A DNA stretch of 41,573 nucleotides, taken from Pilatotrama ljubarskyi. Its lineage: Eukaryota > Basidiomycota > Agaricomycetes > Polyporales > Polyporaceae. How positions within the stretch are numbered: position 1 is the first letter of the stretch; each line of letters begins with the position of its first letter. This document shows, piece after piece, positions 9,714 to 22,035 of the stretch. The notes below the pieces were generated by a model that did no database searches, was not told the origin of the DNA, and saw only the letters and a program-made list of their open reading frames with translations. The stretch lies in NCBI GenBank assembly GCA_022385805.1, contig MU277697.1, positions 288,859-330,431 of the forward strand, given 5' to 3'. The translations under genes and the position numbers were made by a program.

Positions 9714-11945
9714 TCAGATTAACTCGACCTCCACTATTGGCAGTTTCTTGTCTTTCAGAGCCTGGCGGAGGCCGCCGTCGTCCCGCCGCCTGATGTGGAA
9801 GAATCCAACCCTCCGGAAGGCCCTTCCCTCTGACTCGTCCGAGTCTGTGAGGGTGATGACAAGTCCCTGCACCGCCCAGGAACCTCGCTCGAGTGGTAGA
9901 GCCCACGCTGTTCGCAGTGCCAAGTCGGAATCGGTATCGATGCACGCCCACCCAACGGGTGTCGTCTCCGCCTCTTGGCTCTCGCCTCCGCCATCTCGAT
10001 GGTCGGGTTTCGAGCATGATGAGCATCGAAGGGACGACAGCGATATCTCGCGGTTCCCGCGTCCGCTGCTCGATGGAGCGTTCAGTATGCAGGGTAGCAG
10101 CGCTCCGCGTAGGACGAGGCTCCCGCCTTTTACTTGGCCGAATAGGACCCTCAAGTCTTCAAGCTTGACTTCACACCGTACGATCTCCACGGCGGGGTAA
10201 TAGTCTGGTGGAGGATCCGGCTGGTTTCGCGGCATAGCGATCGCTCCGTCGACGGCCGCCCACGACCACGACGGAGCGCGGTACCGCGCCGGGCGGGTCA
10301 ACTCCCGTCCTGCCTCGGACGCCTTCAACCAGAGCAGGTCGCACGGGAGCGTTGCGCGCCATAGGCCCGCGACGTAGTCCGAGCGGAGGACACGCTGGAA
10401 CGCCTCTGCGATCGCGCCGCAAGCGACGAGTTTGTCGGACGGGACGCTCACGCGGCGCCGGGTGTAGTCCTCCACGAGGCGCAGCCATGCTACGTGCACC
10501 TTGTGCCACTCGTCGGAACCAGATTCTGGAAGCTGCGGGCTCCGGAGGAAGAGCGCGTCGTGTAGGCGCCGTTCACCGCTCGGGTCGTAGAACGACTGGC
10601 CGACGTTCTCTGTTGCGGTCTGACATCTGTACTGGAGCGTCTCGGAGGTGAAGATGAGCGAGCGGGGCGACATCATGTATTCTTGCATGCACCAGCCGCG
10701 CCCGCTGATGGGCTCCGAGGCATGGCTGTATTGCTCTATGGACCTGTTCTCGACGTGGTCCCGAGTGGGGACGAGGTGCACTGAGCCTACCGTGGAGTGT
10801 ATGGCATGGTGTACGGGAGCGGACTCGGGCTGAGGCGGACAGATGAAAGGAAGCGAGACTTCGGACGGGAAGGCGCCGGGCTTCGTGCGCGACACAGCGG
10901 GACGATCGTGGAGAAAGCCTGCGCTGACCCTGTGTGCGCTGGCAGCGATGATAGTCAGGTAGGCATCGCGATAGATGTTGTGCATGCGCCCGAGCTCGCG
11001 CCGCTTGTCTTCGTCCGAGTCCTGTATGATGCACAGCGTGTCGGCCCAGAGGTACTCGATCCCGAGGGCGTGCGTCACGTAGATGGCGTCCCGGATCGTC
11101 GCAGGAAGACTGGGGGCGTGGATGCCGCGTTCGTAGGCGGATGTGTTGACCGTCGTGGTGCTGTGTGGTTGGTCTTCGCCCCACACGTAGCTCAGTGCGA
11201 GGTACCTGCCTCGCCCGCCGCCAGTACGGGCCAGGCGAGGGTGGTCGGGATCGGTACATTGGATCAGGCGTGTTGGAAGGAAGCGGTCGGTGTCGAAGGG
11301 GGCTAGGATTGCTCTGCACCGTGGATGCTCGCGCGCACAATCTTGGACGGACTGCTTCGCAAGAGTGAACGCACGTGGGGACCGTACTTCTAGGATAGGA
11401 TTCCGGGCGACGATGTGCGCCGCCGCCGGGTCGTCTGAGATCGACAGGCTTCAGCTCAATCTCTGTGGCATAGATGCACTGCATTGAGGAATCTGCTTAC
11501 CTGCGACAGCGTACACATATCCTGTGAAACGTGGTTCCTCGTTGACGACGATCCATGACTCTTGGGTCCTCGCAGGGGTGACTTTCAGGTTTGTCACGGC
11601 CCTCGGCTGCACCGAGCCGCCGCCCAACGTGATACTGTACAGGTCGCATCCTGGGCCGCCGCCGCACATCGCAAGGATGAATCGGCACCACTGGCAGCCC
11701 ATCTGGGCTTGATAACGAACATTGTCCCCCGATACGGTGTATCTGAACGGAAGGACCATCTTCAAGCTGGACAGCGAGCTTGAAGACTGCTCGCGAGGTA
11801 TGGACGTGATGTGGGTGATCACCCCGAGACAGGCGGCGAAAGGACCCTCCCAGCAAGACTGACAGATGGATGCGGGCCTGGGTGGTAGCGTTCGCTCGTC
11901 GACATGGTCTGTCGGAGAGTTCATAGGAGACGCAGACGGGCTCAT
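9714..11945 (-). CDS. HET-domain protein with Cys-pair N-module (HET-B)
   Basis: Two exons, 11945-11501 and 11434-9714, joined over a 66-nt intron (GTAAGC..CTCAG), encode 721 residues. A Cys-pair module opens the protein: CQSCWEG at 28-34 and CQWC at 84-87. The phase-1 intron falls right before DDPAA, exactly as in the paralogues. The HET domain shows YLALSYVWG (~224), LWADTLCIIQDSDEDKRREL (~275) and GRGWCMQEYMM (~391). A C-terminal region shared with the paralogues follows, including YRAPSWSWAAVDG. HET proteins drive vegetative incompatibility and cell death on non-self contact. Its N-terminus is MSPSASP, without the MGxxxS start seen in four neighbours. Only 131 bp separate it from the HET gene upstream, so there is no room for the usual extra first exon. 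Confidence 0.88.
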
Positions 11946-12076
11946 GGGAACACGGAGCTGTCGAGTGGTGGAAGCGGTGAGCTAGTATTACTACTTATGC
12001 AGCGGTCCATCCACTCACTACAAAGTTCAAGTCCGTACACTGCTTCGCGGTGCCCCGAGTTTACGCCGCAGTAGGT

Positions 12077-14515
12077 TCAGACAAGTTCGAAGTCTATCAA
12101 GGGCAGCTCGCTGTCCTTTAGCGCTTTGCCCAGTCCACGGCCGTCCTCTTCGCTGAGGTCGAAAAACCCGACCCTGCGAAACACTTTCCTCTCTCCCTCC
12201 GCCGTCCTTGACCGGGACCCGTCGGACTCTACCAGAGTGACGATGATACCGACCAACAGCCCGTCCTCATGTAACAGCGGGACAGCCCATAATCTCTTAG
12301 CTCCCACATCGGCCTGACTGTCGATGTACGCCCAGCCGAGTTTCTCTGCCTCCAGCTCGACCTCAGGGACGAGTTCATCATCCGTGCCGACGACTCCGTA
12401 GCGCCGCGCATGCGCTGCAGACTGCAGGCGAACGCGAAGCGCACCGCCCTCGGTATGCAGTCTGCACCATACCAGCGCCGCGTGGAGCATGAGAAACCCG
12501 TCGGTCACCTCACCGCACGGCAGTGCGCTGTCCTCGAGCGTAACCTCGCAGCGGACCACCTCCGCGACCGGCCCGCTGTCCGCACTTGGCCGCAGGCTCA
12601 ACCACATGGAGTGCCCTAGCGCGACCTTGCCATCGACGGCCGCCCATGACCACGACGGTGCCCGGAAAGCGGCCGGGCGCGGTAAGCCGTCGCCCTTTTC
12701 CTTGTACCAAAGTAGGTCGATGAGCAGCGTATCGCGCCAGAGACCGGCGAGGTAGTCGGTGTGCAGCACCCGCTGAAATGCGGTCGCGACCGCGCTGCAG
12801 GCGACGAGCTTGTCCGACGCGACTCCGACAGTGCGCCGGGTGTAGTCCTCGACGATGTCCTGCCACGCCTTGCGCACGTCGAGCCACTCCTTCGAGCCAC
12901 GCTCCACGGGCGGCCGGTCGCAGTCGAGAGGGCGGAAGAGCGCGTCCGGTAGACGCCGCTCTCCGCCGCCCTCATGTACTGCATCTCCGATGTTCTGCGT
13001 CGAGGTGTGGCATCTGAATTGCAGCGTCTGCGAGGTGAAGAGAAGGGCGCGCGGTGACATGAGGTATTCCTGCAGGCACCAGCCCCGCGCGCTGATCGGC
13101 TCGTGGGCATGGCTGTAGTTCACTACCATCCCGTCGGCGCGCGTGTAGGTCGGACGGATATGCACTCTACCCAGCTCTTGCATTGCGGTCTGGCTCAGTG
13201 CGTCATCTGCAGGACCACGCGGAGGACAGAGGAAGGGGAGCGTGATGTCGTGCGGGAAGACAACAGACCCTGTGTTGCGAGCTGTCGGACGGGGCTGCAG
13301 AAAGCCCTCGCCGACTCTGTGCGCGCTCGCGGCGATGATGGTGAGGTATGCGTCGCGGTAGATGCTGTGCATGCGGCCCAGCTCGCGCTGCTTGTCTTCG
13401 TCCGAGTCCTGGATGATGCACAAACTGTCGGTCCAGAGGTACTGGAAGCCGAGCTCGTGCGTCACGCGGATGGCGTCGCGGATAGTCTGGGGGAGGCATG
13501 CGATCCCTTTTGCATAGGCTGACACGTTGGCCTTGACGGTCCTGTGCGGCTGAGCTTCGCCCCAGACGTAGCTCAGTGCGAGGTAACTGCCGTGCTCGCC
13601 ATCTGTGGTGGTGAGGCGAGGCCGATCAGGGTCCGTACAGTCCACTAGACGTGTGGGGAGGAGGGGATGGGGAACAATCGGAGACAGTGCGATGCAATTT
13701 TTGTGTTCGCGTACACAAGTCTCAACGAGCATTTTGGCGAGGGAGAGTGCATGCGGGGATGCGAGATCCGGGATGGGGCTCCGTCCGACGATGTACGGTG
13801 CCGCAGGGTCATCTGAAGACATACAGTCAGTTAGGTCATCGACTCGAGCTGGAATTTAGAAACCCAGACCCACCCGCGCCCGTATACACGTATCCGCCAA
13901 AGTGAGGCTCGTCGTCCATGCAGACGTATAGCGCCTGCGTCCCTACGGGAGAATGGTTCACGAGGGGCCCCCCGTTTCCGACCCGAATCTCTATGGGTTC
14001 GGTGGACTGCGGGTCGTCGTCGTCCTTGCATGCTGTAGATACGAGTTCGCACCACACGCAGCTCGCATCGGTGCCCGCCTGTACGGCTGCCCACGAAGTG
14101 ATGTACGAATAGCCTTCCGTCCAGTTCCAGGGCTCCAGCTCTGCGAAGTCACCCAGGAAGAGCCCGTACTGCTCGGCAACCGGGCCTTCCCAGCAGGATT
14201 GACAAAGAGAGCGCGGCTTCGGCGGTAAGTCGAGCCTGAGGAAAAGGATTTCATCCATAGTCGGAGCCTAGCAGATCTGCGTGTCACTGACCGTGGTCTC
14301 TTCGAAGGGCCCTGAGCAGCTTGCAGACGTAATCGCGCTTGCGCACGGGTGCTCGTCGATGGTTGCGGTGATCCCGGCAGCGACTCGTCCGAGCTCTCCG
14401 AGTTCTCTGAGTTCACGCACTCCGTGCCTGCATTTGGCGACACTGGGGCGGCGGCTTCGAGGTTGCCTGCGGGCGCTGCGCTACGTTTGACTCCTCTCGG
14501 GGATGGAGGATGCAT
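12077..14515 (-). CDS. HET-domain protein with basic/Ser-rich first exon (HET-C-like island copy)
   Basis: Three exons, 14515-14292, 14235-13874 and 13812-12077, encode 773 residues. The first intron (56 nt, GTCAGT..TTCCTCAG) is in phase 2, the same place and phase as in the copies at 16.2, 21.4 and 29.2 kb, which is why I prefer this model to a start at 14258 (706 residues). The frame is open up to an ATG at 14683. Exon 1 encodes a Pro/Ser-rich segment ending in GPSKRPR, a possible basic nuclear signal, and lacks the MGxxxS start. Then come CQSCWEG (~86-92) and CVWC, the fixed intron before DDPAA, and the HET motifs YLALSYVWG (~272), LWTDSLCIIQDSDEDKQREL (~320) and ARGWCLQEYLM (~437). The name is a position label only, not a homology claim to Podospora het-c. 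Confidence 0.85.
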
Positions 14516-14683
14516 TCGAGTGGATAGGAGGGTTGGCCCAGTGCAGATTGCGGGAGTGCGTCGGGTGATACTAGCGACAGATGCCTTCAGGCGAGACTCG
14601 AAGCCATATCTCGACGGAGAATACACGCTGGCATCGACCACCATGAGGTGATCACGTTTCGAAGCGAGGAGAAAGCGCGCCAT

Positions 14684-15059
14684 CGGTACCTCTGCTGGAT
14701 TGAGTTCACTGTGAGCACCAGTGCTGCACTACATGGCATGCAGGTGTTGTTATCGTAGGGACTAAGGTCTGGATGTGGCACGTACAAGACGCACTAGGAG
14801 TAGACGGCGGAGTGAGGCGGACGAGCGACAACGTATGCGTAGCGGATTTTGATAGACAGCAGGGTATAGTGCAGGTAATGGTAGCAGAGGCGAACATACA
14901 AGGAGAGATATCAGAGATGCAGCAACAGCAAGAACGCGAGACGACAGATACGATGTATAAAGACAGCAAGCAAGCACGAGAGCGATGCAGGTCGAGAAGC
15001 AGAAAACGCACGTTCCAGTACGGATGATTGGTCGTGTTACCGAGGACGGCTAGGACTGT
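14684..15059. other. intergenic spacer
   Basis: This is the upstream region of the HET gene ending at 14515. Its plus strand is purine-rich with AGA/GAG runs near 14890-15010. No gene is supported. Confidence 0.4.
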
Positions 15060-16003
15060 CGATTGCCTCTGTCAGGTTTCTCCGTGCGAAGGAACAGCCG
15101 CGTGAGGAAGAGGAGCGCACCTGTGACTATGGCCGGTGGTCCACAACCAATATGCCGTGCCAAAGCTCGCGAGCATCGCGCACGCGAGGAGCGCGACGAG
15201 CAGCGTCATACGCTTCTCATACGATGCCGGCACGAACTCGACCACTTTCCCTGGCAGGCCGGCCCCCACGCGTCCGACCTGGGCGTCGACATAAGATGGC
15301 GGAGTGTGCGCGTGTGCGCGTGAGGGCGAGGGCGAGAGCGAGAGACGTGCGGGCGGCGGACGCAGACGATAAGAGCCCTTCTCGAGCGAAATGGAGGGCG
15401 ACGCCTGAGCGATGCGTACAGAGGGGATTTGGAACGGCATAGTGCTCGTCAGGCGTCCACCTCGTCGCCTAGACTAGAGGTGAGGGAGTCGTTACGAGTT
15501 CTCCAACGGCCAGATAGCGCAAGCGAGGCTGGAAAATGAGCTGGAGCTTCTTCTGGCTGGTTCTGCGCTCGTGCTGCGCTGGGGTTGGGCTTGGTATCGG
15601 GTAGGTGTTTGAGGTCCGTACGAAGATGAGGTGGGTTGTCGCGTGCTGGACGCTCCCTCCTCTCGGTTACGGGCCCGGTTGCAGCTGCTTTCCCGATGAC
15701 TATCGGCGGTGGTGGACCGAGGGTATGCAGAGAGAGGATCGAAGACAAACCGTCCAGGTCAGCCTCCGAATGGCGGGCGGAGGTGATGGTGGTCGCGGAT
15801 GAAGCCAGCTCGGCGCCTCTGTCCGTGTTCCCGAACCACATCGACCACGAAACCGACTGGCACCTCCCAAAGTACTGGCAGTGACTCGCGTCTGCGTCGG
15901 ATTGAACAGGCCAGCTCTTCGCAACGACGCGCTCTACGCCATCAACCCCAGCCGTTGAAAACGCTTCCGTGGGATGGATTACATGGACGCTCGACAAGGA
16001 CAC
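15060..16003 (-). CDS. possible small membrane protein gene, unrecognised
   Basis: Two adjacent minus-strand frames (16003-15449 and 15440-15072) have coding-like composition. The first contains a Ser/Pro-rich stretch ending in SLGDEVDA. The second, from AQVGRVG onward, contains one clear hydrophobic segment (MTLLVALLACAMLASFGTAY, near 15230-15160) and then, in another frame, GALLFLTRLFLRTEKP ending at a stop near 15050. They could be exons of one gene with a C-terminal membrane anchor: GACGAG|GTGGAC as donor and GACGCCCAG as acceptor keeps the frame. The donor is weak and I recognise no family, so treat as tentative. Confidence 0.3.
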
Positions 16004-16159
16004 GATTCGTCGCTTCCTATCTGAACATGTTGGTACGCGAGCTAGCAGCGTGATCTACAGCATGGCATGCACGCCATACGTGCGAGGACCACTGCACAGC
16101 TGCAGGGTACGAGGCGACCCTTCTTACTGACTCCCAGGACCTGTCCGTCTCGACACGCC

Positions 16160-18537
16160 ATGGGCTGCACATGTTCTCGCATACTCGCCGTCATCGCTAG
16201 CATGTTCAGCGAACGTCTAGAACCTGATCACCAGCCCCCAGCCCAGCTCCATGACTTTGCTTCTGGTGCCGACTCTACGCATAGAGACTTGCCAGGTCCG
16301 ACGACTTTGCTGGTATCCCGCACATGTCCAGACGGCGTACCATCAGCAGTTGTCCAGCGGTAAGTGCGCCCGGTTTGTCACGTTGATACGCATACTAACG
16401 GCTTACGCAGAACTTCCGTACTTGTCAACAGTGCCGCCGCGGACCCACCTACACGGCCTTCCTCTGTCTGCGATTTTTGCTGGGAAGGCCCCGTCAGGGC
16501 CCAGTACGGGCTGCTCAGCGAGGCTATCACTCTCGAGTCTGCAGGAGGCGACCTCGTCCCACGCAGCGGTGGCTTCGCCTACTCCACCTCGTGGGCAGAG
16601 ATCGAAACCGGCGCGCGTTCCCAATGTGTCTTCTGCCGTTTTCTCTACACCTCATGTGAGAACGACGATGAGCCGTCCACCGCGTTGAGGGTCGTAATGG
16701 GCACGACCATATCACAAGATGGTATTCAGGAGCTACGCGTGTACATTGACGATGACATTCGCTTCCGCGGGACCGTTGCTACGCCGGCAGGTAGGCCTGA
16801 CTCCGCTGATATTCGTCCTGGCATAACTGATGCAGATATGGAATACCAGATGATCCTGCGGCTCCATACATTGTCGCTCGGAGCCCTATCCTAACCGTCG
16901 GCTCGCCGCGGGCGCTCTCCCTTGCAGCAGCATGCATCACCGACTGCGAAGGTGCACACGAACGCTGCGAGGAACTCTCAGCAGACTCTGAGTCCGACGA
17001 GGCACTCCTCCCCACCCGCGTCATCGACTGTACCGATCCCCGCCGGCCCCGCTTAGCCACGACAGACAGCCAACGAGGCAGATACCTCGCGCTCAGTTAC
17101 GTCTGGGGCGAGGCACAGCCGCACAGGACCGTCATGGCCAATGTAGCTGCCTATGCTGACGGGATCAACAGCCTCCCTCAGACCATCCGCGATGCCATCC
17201 GTGTGACGCATGACCTCGGCTTCCGGCATCTCTGGATCGACAGCTTGTGCATCATCCAGGACTCGGACGAGGACAAGCGGCGCGAGTTGGGACGCATGCA
17301 CCGCATCTACCGCAATGCATACCTGACCATCATAGCCGCCAGCGCACAAAAGGTCGGCGAGGGGTTCCTACAAGACCGTCCGGCTCCTCCGCACGACGTC
17401 ACTCTTCCTTTCATGTGTCCGTCGCGCCCTTGCGAGCCTACCGAAGGCACGGCGAATGATCCCGGCGCTCTTACGCGGCCGCAGATTGGCACGGTACACC
17501 TCTCCCCGAGGTTTACATCGGCGGATGGGGACATCGAGCTCTACAGCCACGCGCAGGAACCTATCAGTGCGCGCGGTTGGTGCATGCAGGAATACTTCAT
17601 GTCCCTCCGAGCACTCATCTTCACCTCCCAAACCCTCCAATTCCGATGCCAGACAACCACACAGAACATCGGCGGCGCATTCTACAGCCCGCTCTACGAG
17701 CGACGCCTCCCCGACATGCTGCTACATCGAGATCCGCCGGTGACAGAACCCGATTCTGAGGCATGCATCGAGGCGCATCACGCGTGGCAAGATCTCGTGG
17801 CGGACTACAGCCGACGTGCGGTCAGCAACGCATCCGACAGGCTCGTCGCGTGCGGTGCCCTCGCGGAGGAGTTTCAGCGCGTCCTGCACTCTGACTACCT
17901 CGCGGGCCTGTGGCGCGATAGGCTCCTCGCACACCTCCTCTGGTTCAAGCGTGAGAACGCCCACCTGCCCCGCCCGGAAGCTTACCGGGCGCCGTCCTGG
18001 TCATGGCCCGCTGTCGACGGAGGCGTCGAGACGATGGGTAGGCAGAGCAAGGCCTCGCTTCACAAGATCGCGTGTGCGGAGGTCGTCCGATGTGAGGTTG
18101 TCCTCGAGGACGCTGCGCTTCCTTTTGGGCAGGTCACTGCGGGAACGCTCGTCCTGCGCGCGGCGATGCGACGCTGTGCGCTGCTCGATAGAGGTCCTGG
18201 GGCACGTTTCATCCAGCTCCAGTCTCCCGAACAGGCGCGACGCTGGGCTGCCGACGGGCTCAGTAACTCCAAGATTGAAGCGGACTCGACGCAGAGTGGG
18301 TGGGTATACGTTGACAGCGAGGAGGACGCCGGAGTCCAGGAGATGTGGGCTGTCCCATTGGTGGGGAACGACTCCTTCAGGGAGGGTCTCCTTGTGACTG
18401 CGGTGAACTCGCTCAGCTCGGTGGCCATGGATAAGGTCTACCGAAGAATTGGATGGTTCTATGTGAGCAAGAAGGGAGAGTCGAACATGAACACCCGATG
18501 GGACGAGTTTCCGCTGACATTGATTGAGGTTGAGTAA
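16160..18537 (+). CDS. HET-domain protein with MGCTCS N-terminus (HET-D)
   Basis: Three exons, 16160-16359, 16411-16790 and 16850-18537, encode 755 residues. Intron 1 has GTAAGT, a perfect ACTAAC branch site and ACGCAG; intron 2 lies before DDPAA. Exon 1 starts MGCTCSR: Gly2 with Ser6 fits the N-myristoylation signal, and Cys3/Cys5 could be palmitoylated, so membrane anchoring is predicted. CDFCWEG (~87-93) and CVFC form the Cys-pair module. HET motifs are YLALSYVWG (~272), LWIDSLCIIQDSDEDKRREL (~320) and ARGWCMQEYFM (~434). This is the only intact plus-strand copy of the island. A partial duplicate lies at 22.04-22.87 kb. The frame is open upstream to an ATG at 16067 or beyond, but the MGCTCS start matches the paralogues in place and length. 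Confidence 0.88.
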
Positions 18538-19052
18538 AGGCTTGCTAGAATCGTGTACACAACGAGGGGTCGATTGGAATAGATCTCGTGCTACTTCGCC
18601 GAGGGGACAGCCGACGGACTGCACTAGAAAGCTGATCTATGGTAGTAGACCGGAGGGTAAGCGGGCACTGAACCCGTTGCGAAGGCGAAGAAAACAGTAT
18701 GAAGTCTCGCGGGGAGCATTGAATGATTAGGGGTGGCAGCATTACTGGTAGTACCATGGAGCCAGGAGCCGTTCAGATCCGGACTCGCATGGAGTACCTT
18801 CATACTTGAGAGTGCCCCAGGGTTCACCAATGGCAGCAGTACGCAATCCAATTAAGCGTACAAGATATAGGCGGCGCAGTGCTATAGTTGCTCGTCGGAC
18901 AGACGTCACTACGTCACTCGGGTACAGCTCCAGAGCAAGATATCGAAGGTGAACATAATACGCCGCGTGTGGCCTGTGAGTTCAGACACGAGACCGAATT
19001 CCCGGTTGACTACTGCTCGGTAGTACTCAGTGAAGTGACAGGGGGCCTACGC
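18538..19052. other. convergent 3' spacer
   Basis: The 3' ends of two HET genes face each other. The first bases after the stop (GGCTTGCT) recur after the stop of the duplicate at 22871, showing that the duplication took in some 3' UTR. No gene is seen. Confidence 0.5.
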
Positions 19053-21413
19053 TCACAGTACCTCGATCTCGACCAACGGCACCTCACGAACCCATCCAGT
19101 AGGGCCAGCAGTAGCATGTGAGTTGTACATTCCGATCCTACGGTACGTCCTCCCGCTCGCAGGATCAGCCTGGGATTCCATCCGCTCGAGGACAAGACCC
19201 GCCATGAGAGTGTCGTCCCAATGGATGGGGGCCACCCACACCCCCTGAATGCTGTTGTCGTCTTCGCTATCCAGGTAGCCTATCCCGATTCGCTCCACGT
19301 CCATCTCGTCTTCATCGTCCAAGGAGCTAATTCGGTCCCGCATCTCTTCAACGGAAGGTAGTCGAAGGAGGTGATTCGGCTCTTCGAGGTTCCATGCACA
19401 CCGTATCAACGGTGTGCGCAGGATGAGGGTGGCAGCAGTCACCTCACCATAGGGAAGCGCCGCATGCTGCAGCGTAACTTCACATTGCACCACCTCAGCC
19501 ACGTTTGTCCCCTTCCGCGGCCGGACGTCCATGGCACCCGCTTCAATACGCCCGTCGACTGCAGCCCATGACCAGGACGGAGCGCGATATGCCACGGGCC
19601 TGGAGACACTTGCGCCTGCACGCTTGCTCCAGAGAAGGTCTGCCAACAGTGTGTCGCGCCACAGGCCAGCCAGGTACTCCGAGCGTAGAACACGCGCGAA
19701 CTCCTCCGCAATCCCGCCCCACGCGACAAGCTTGTCTGATGGAACACTTATGGACCGTTGCGTGTACTCTGCGAGCACCTCCCGCCATGCCTCCCGTACG
19801 GTTTCCCATTCTTCGGAGCGGAGCTCGACCGGTGAAGAGTCGGCGAGGAAAAGCACGTCCGGCAGACGCCGCTCATAGAACGAGTCGTGGTACGCGCCCC
19901 CCACGTTCTGCGTCGCTGTCTGACAACGGTACTGGAGGGTGTGCGACGCGAAGAGGAGCGCACGGGTGGACATCAGGTACTCTTGCATGCACCAGCCCCG
20001 TGTACTGATGGGCTCCGAAGCAGGGTTGTACTGTGCTAGCGGTTGCTGAGGGGGGTCGGGATACCTCCAAATTGGAGAGATGCGCACTTCTCCCACTTGC
20101 GGCGGCACGTCCCGCGCGGGTCCGCTCTGAGAGCAGGGGCAGACGAAAGGTAGGGTAACATCCCGTGAGAAAACACCATACTCCGCAGGTGGTGCAGGAA
20201 GCCGATCTTGGAGGAAGCCTTCACTGACTCGTGCTGCGGAGGCGGCGATTATCGTGAAATACGCATCGCGGTATATGAGGCGCATACGTCCAATCTCTCG
20301 CTGCTTGTCCTCGCTTGAGTCTTGAATGATGCACAGGGTATCGGCCCAGAGATATTGAATGCCTAGCGCATGCGTCACGTTGATAGCGTCGCGAATGGTG
20401 CTGGGAAGGCGTTGCGGGTCGATACCGCAGGCATACGTAGAAATGTTCGACTTGGTAGTGCTGTGGGGCTGTGCCTCGCCCCACACGTAACTAAGTGCCA
20501 CGTATGTGCCGCGTGCGCCGTCTGTCGAGGAGAGACGTGGGCGTCCAGGGTCAGTGCAGTCGATGAGACGGGTCGGGAGCAGGGGTCTAGGATTTGCCGC
20601 AGGCGGGATACAACGTCCGTGTCCGTGTACGCACTCTTCGAGGCACGCCTTTGCAAGCGTCAGTGAGCGTGGTGATCCGACGTCCAGGACCCGGATCCGC
20701 GCGACGATATACGCTCCCGCAGGGTCATCTAATCAACTACTGTCACCTTAGTTCTGCTGCGAGAGCTGATGGGCGAACGTACCTGTGTGGGCGTACACAT
20801 ACCCAAGGAAGCGTAGCGTGCCATTGACGAAGACGGACAGGTCTTGTGTCCCTTGCGGAGTACTGCCATTAGACGTGAGGCAAGCCTGGGTTCCCACCAC
20901 GATATTCAATGAGCCGCTCGACTTCGAGTCATCGTCATCTTCGCGCGTTCCCCAGACGAGTTGGCACCACAGACAGCCGCCATTGGCACGGTATTCCAAG
21001 TCTGCCCAGGAACTTGAGTATGAATACCCTCCGGTTACTGTCTTGTCCTTCCATGTCATGCGTATTCGCTCGCTGAGCAGCCCCAGATGCGCCAAGAAGA
21101 GGCCTTCCCAGCAACTTTGGCAGATCGAGGAAGGTCTTTCCAAGCGTCCACTGATGAGAACGACCATGATGAGTGCTTGGGAGTGATGATCGGATGTTTA
21201 CATTTGCACGTACAAGCTTCCTGTTGGCAGCCGTCCATCAGTGCGGAAAGGCGGAGCAGTGTTCTCAGTTCGTCCAGCTTCTAGTAAATCCTCCTGCGAC
21301 GAGGCAGCGGTCGTCGGGTCCGGGCCAGTACAGCGCACCGCGTCGCCGTGTGCGAGACACTGATGCTTCCTTTCGTCCGGGTAGAGAGGCAGCAGTGAGT
21401 TGAGGCAGCCCAT
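19053..21413 (-). CDS. HET-domain protein with MGCLNS N-terminus (HET-E-like island copy)
   Basis: Three exons, 21413-21214, 21150-20783 and 20728-19053, encode 747 residues. Intron 1 (63 nt, GTACGT..CATCAG) is phase 2 and intron 2 (54 nt, GTACGT..ATTAG) is phase 1, matching the paralogues. Exon 1 is 200 nt, the same as in the copy at 16.2 kb, and starts MGCLNSL: Gly2, Cys3 and Ser6 predict myristoylation plus palmitoylation. CQSCWEG is at ~77-83 with CLWC about 45 residues later. HET motifs: YVALSYVWG (~263), LWADTLCIIQDSSEDKQREI (~312), TRGWCMQEYLM (~431). An alternative ATG at 21167 would skip exon 1; the shared intron position argues against it. The label is positional only. Confidence 0.87.
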
Positions 21414-21699
21414 AGAGGTCCAAGGAAGAGACCCGTCGTACTAAGAAGACCGTACAAGCTGCATGGATCCAGGTTTGAGAGCGTCGGTGCTCCGTCCGCG
21501 CGAACGCCGCACGCATACCACGCAACTGCCAGACTCGTCGGTTGCACAACGGCACGCGAAAGGCATGGTCATCGTTCCTCTGGGCGGCTCAGAGGAATGC
21601 GAAAGACGGGTTCGAGACAAGGAATCCATGAGAGATCTGTGTGACCTCCGTCGCGGATCGTTCGACATCCAACGGGAGCGTCCGACGCGGCGTACGTTC
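21414..21699. other. upstream region of HET gene, no gene seen
   Basis: This region lies between the ATG at 21413 and the start of homology of the chimeric HET pseudogene. It should hold the promoter of the minus-strand HET gene. Plus-strand open frames here show no motif. Confidence 0.4.
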
Positions 21700-22030
21700 A
21701 CACATCCGCAAATGTGGCTGCTCCGAAACCCAGCGCACGGTCGAATTAATATTACCCTGCACTTCACGCGGCATGGCCACGCGAACGTATCCGATTCTTC
21801 GAAAAACCTCCTCCGCGTATTGCTCTTTACGCGAGCCGCATGGGCGGACCGGTAGGACGACCAGTCCCTCCATAAGACCTCCCCTCCCCCACAGAGGGAT
21901 ACCCCACGCCTGCGGGAGCTCTTCATCCTGCTCGCATTCGATGGTCCCCTTTCCCATAAGCATCGCCGTGAGTGTGTCCGCCTTCCCTTCATTGTCGGTG
22001 GGCCTCAGCGTCATGCGATAGCTAGGCTTC
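21700..22030 (-). pseudogene. truncated HET gene 3' end (fragment 1 of chimera)
   Basis: The minus strand encodes only the C-terminal part of a HET protein, closely like the 3' end of the intact copy at 26.9 kb: YRMTLRP, ECEQDE, AWGIPLWGRGGLMEG, VVLPVRPCGS, and VFRRIGYVRVAMPRE. Everything upstream is missing. Homology stops abruptly near 22030, where a plus-strand fragment of another HET gene begins after about 16 bp of unrelated DNA. The reading frame runs past the expected stop to 21589, so even the tail is altered. Confidence 0.85.
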
Positions 22031-22035
22031 ACCCT

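Noticed and set aside
10573..11484. Long minus-strand frame of 303 codons inside the first island HET gene
   Set aside because: Arg/Pro/His-rich reading in the wrong frame of a gene whose HET motifs are in another frame.
21441..21992. Minus-strand frame of 183 codons as a new gene
   Set aside because: It is an out-of-frame reading of the HET pseudogene fragment and its flank.
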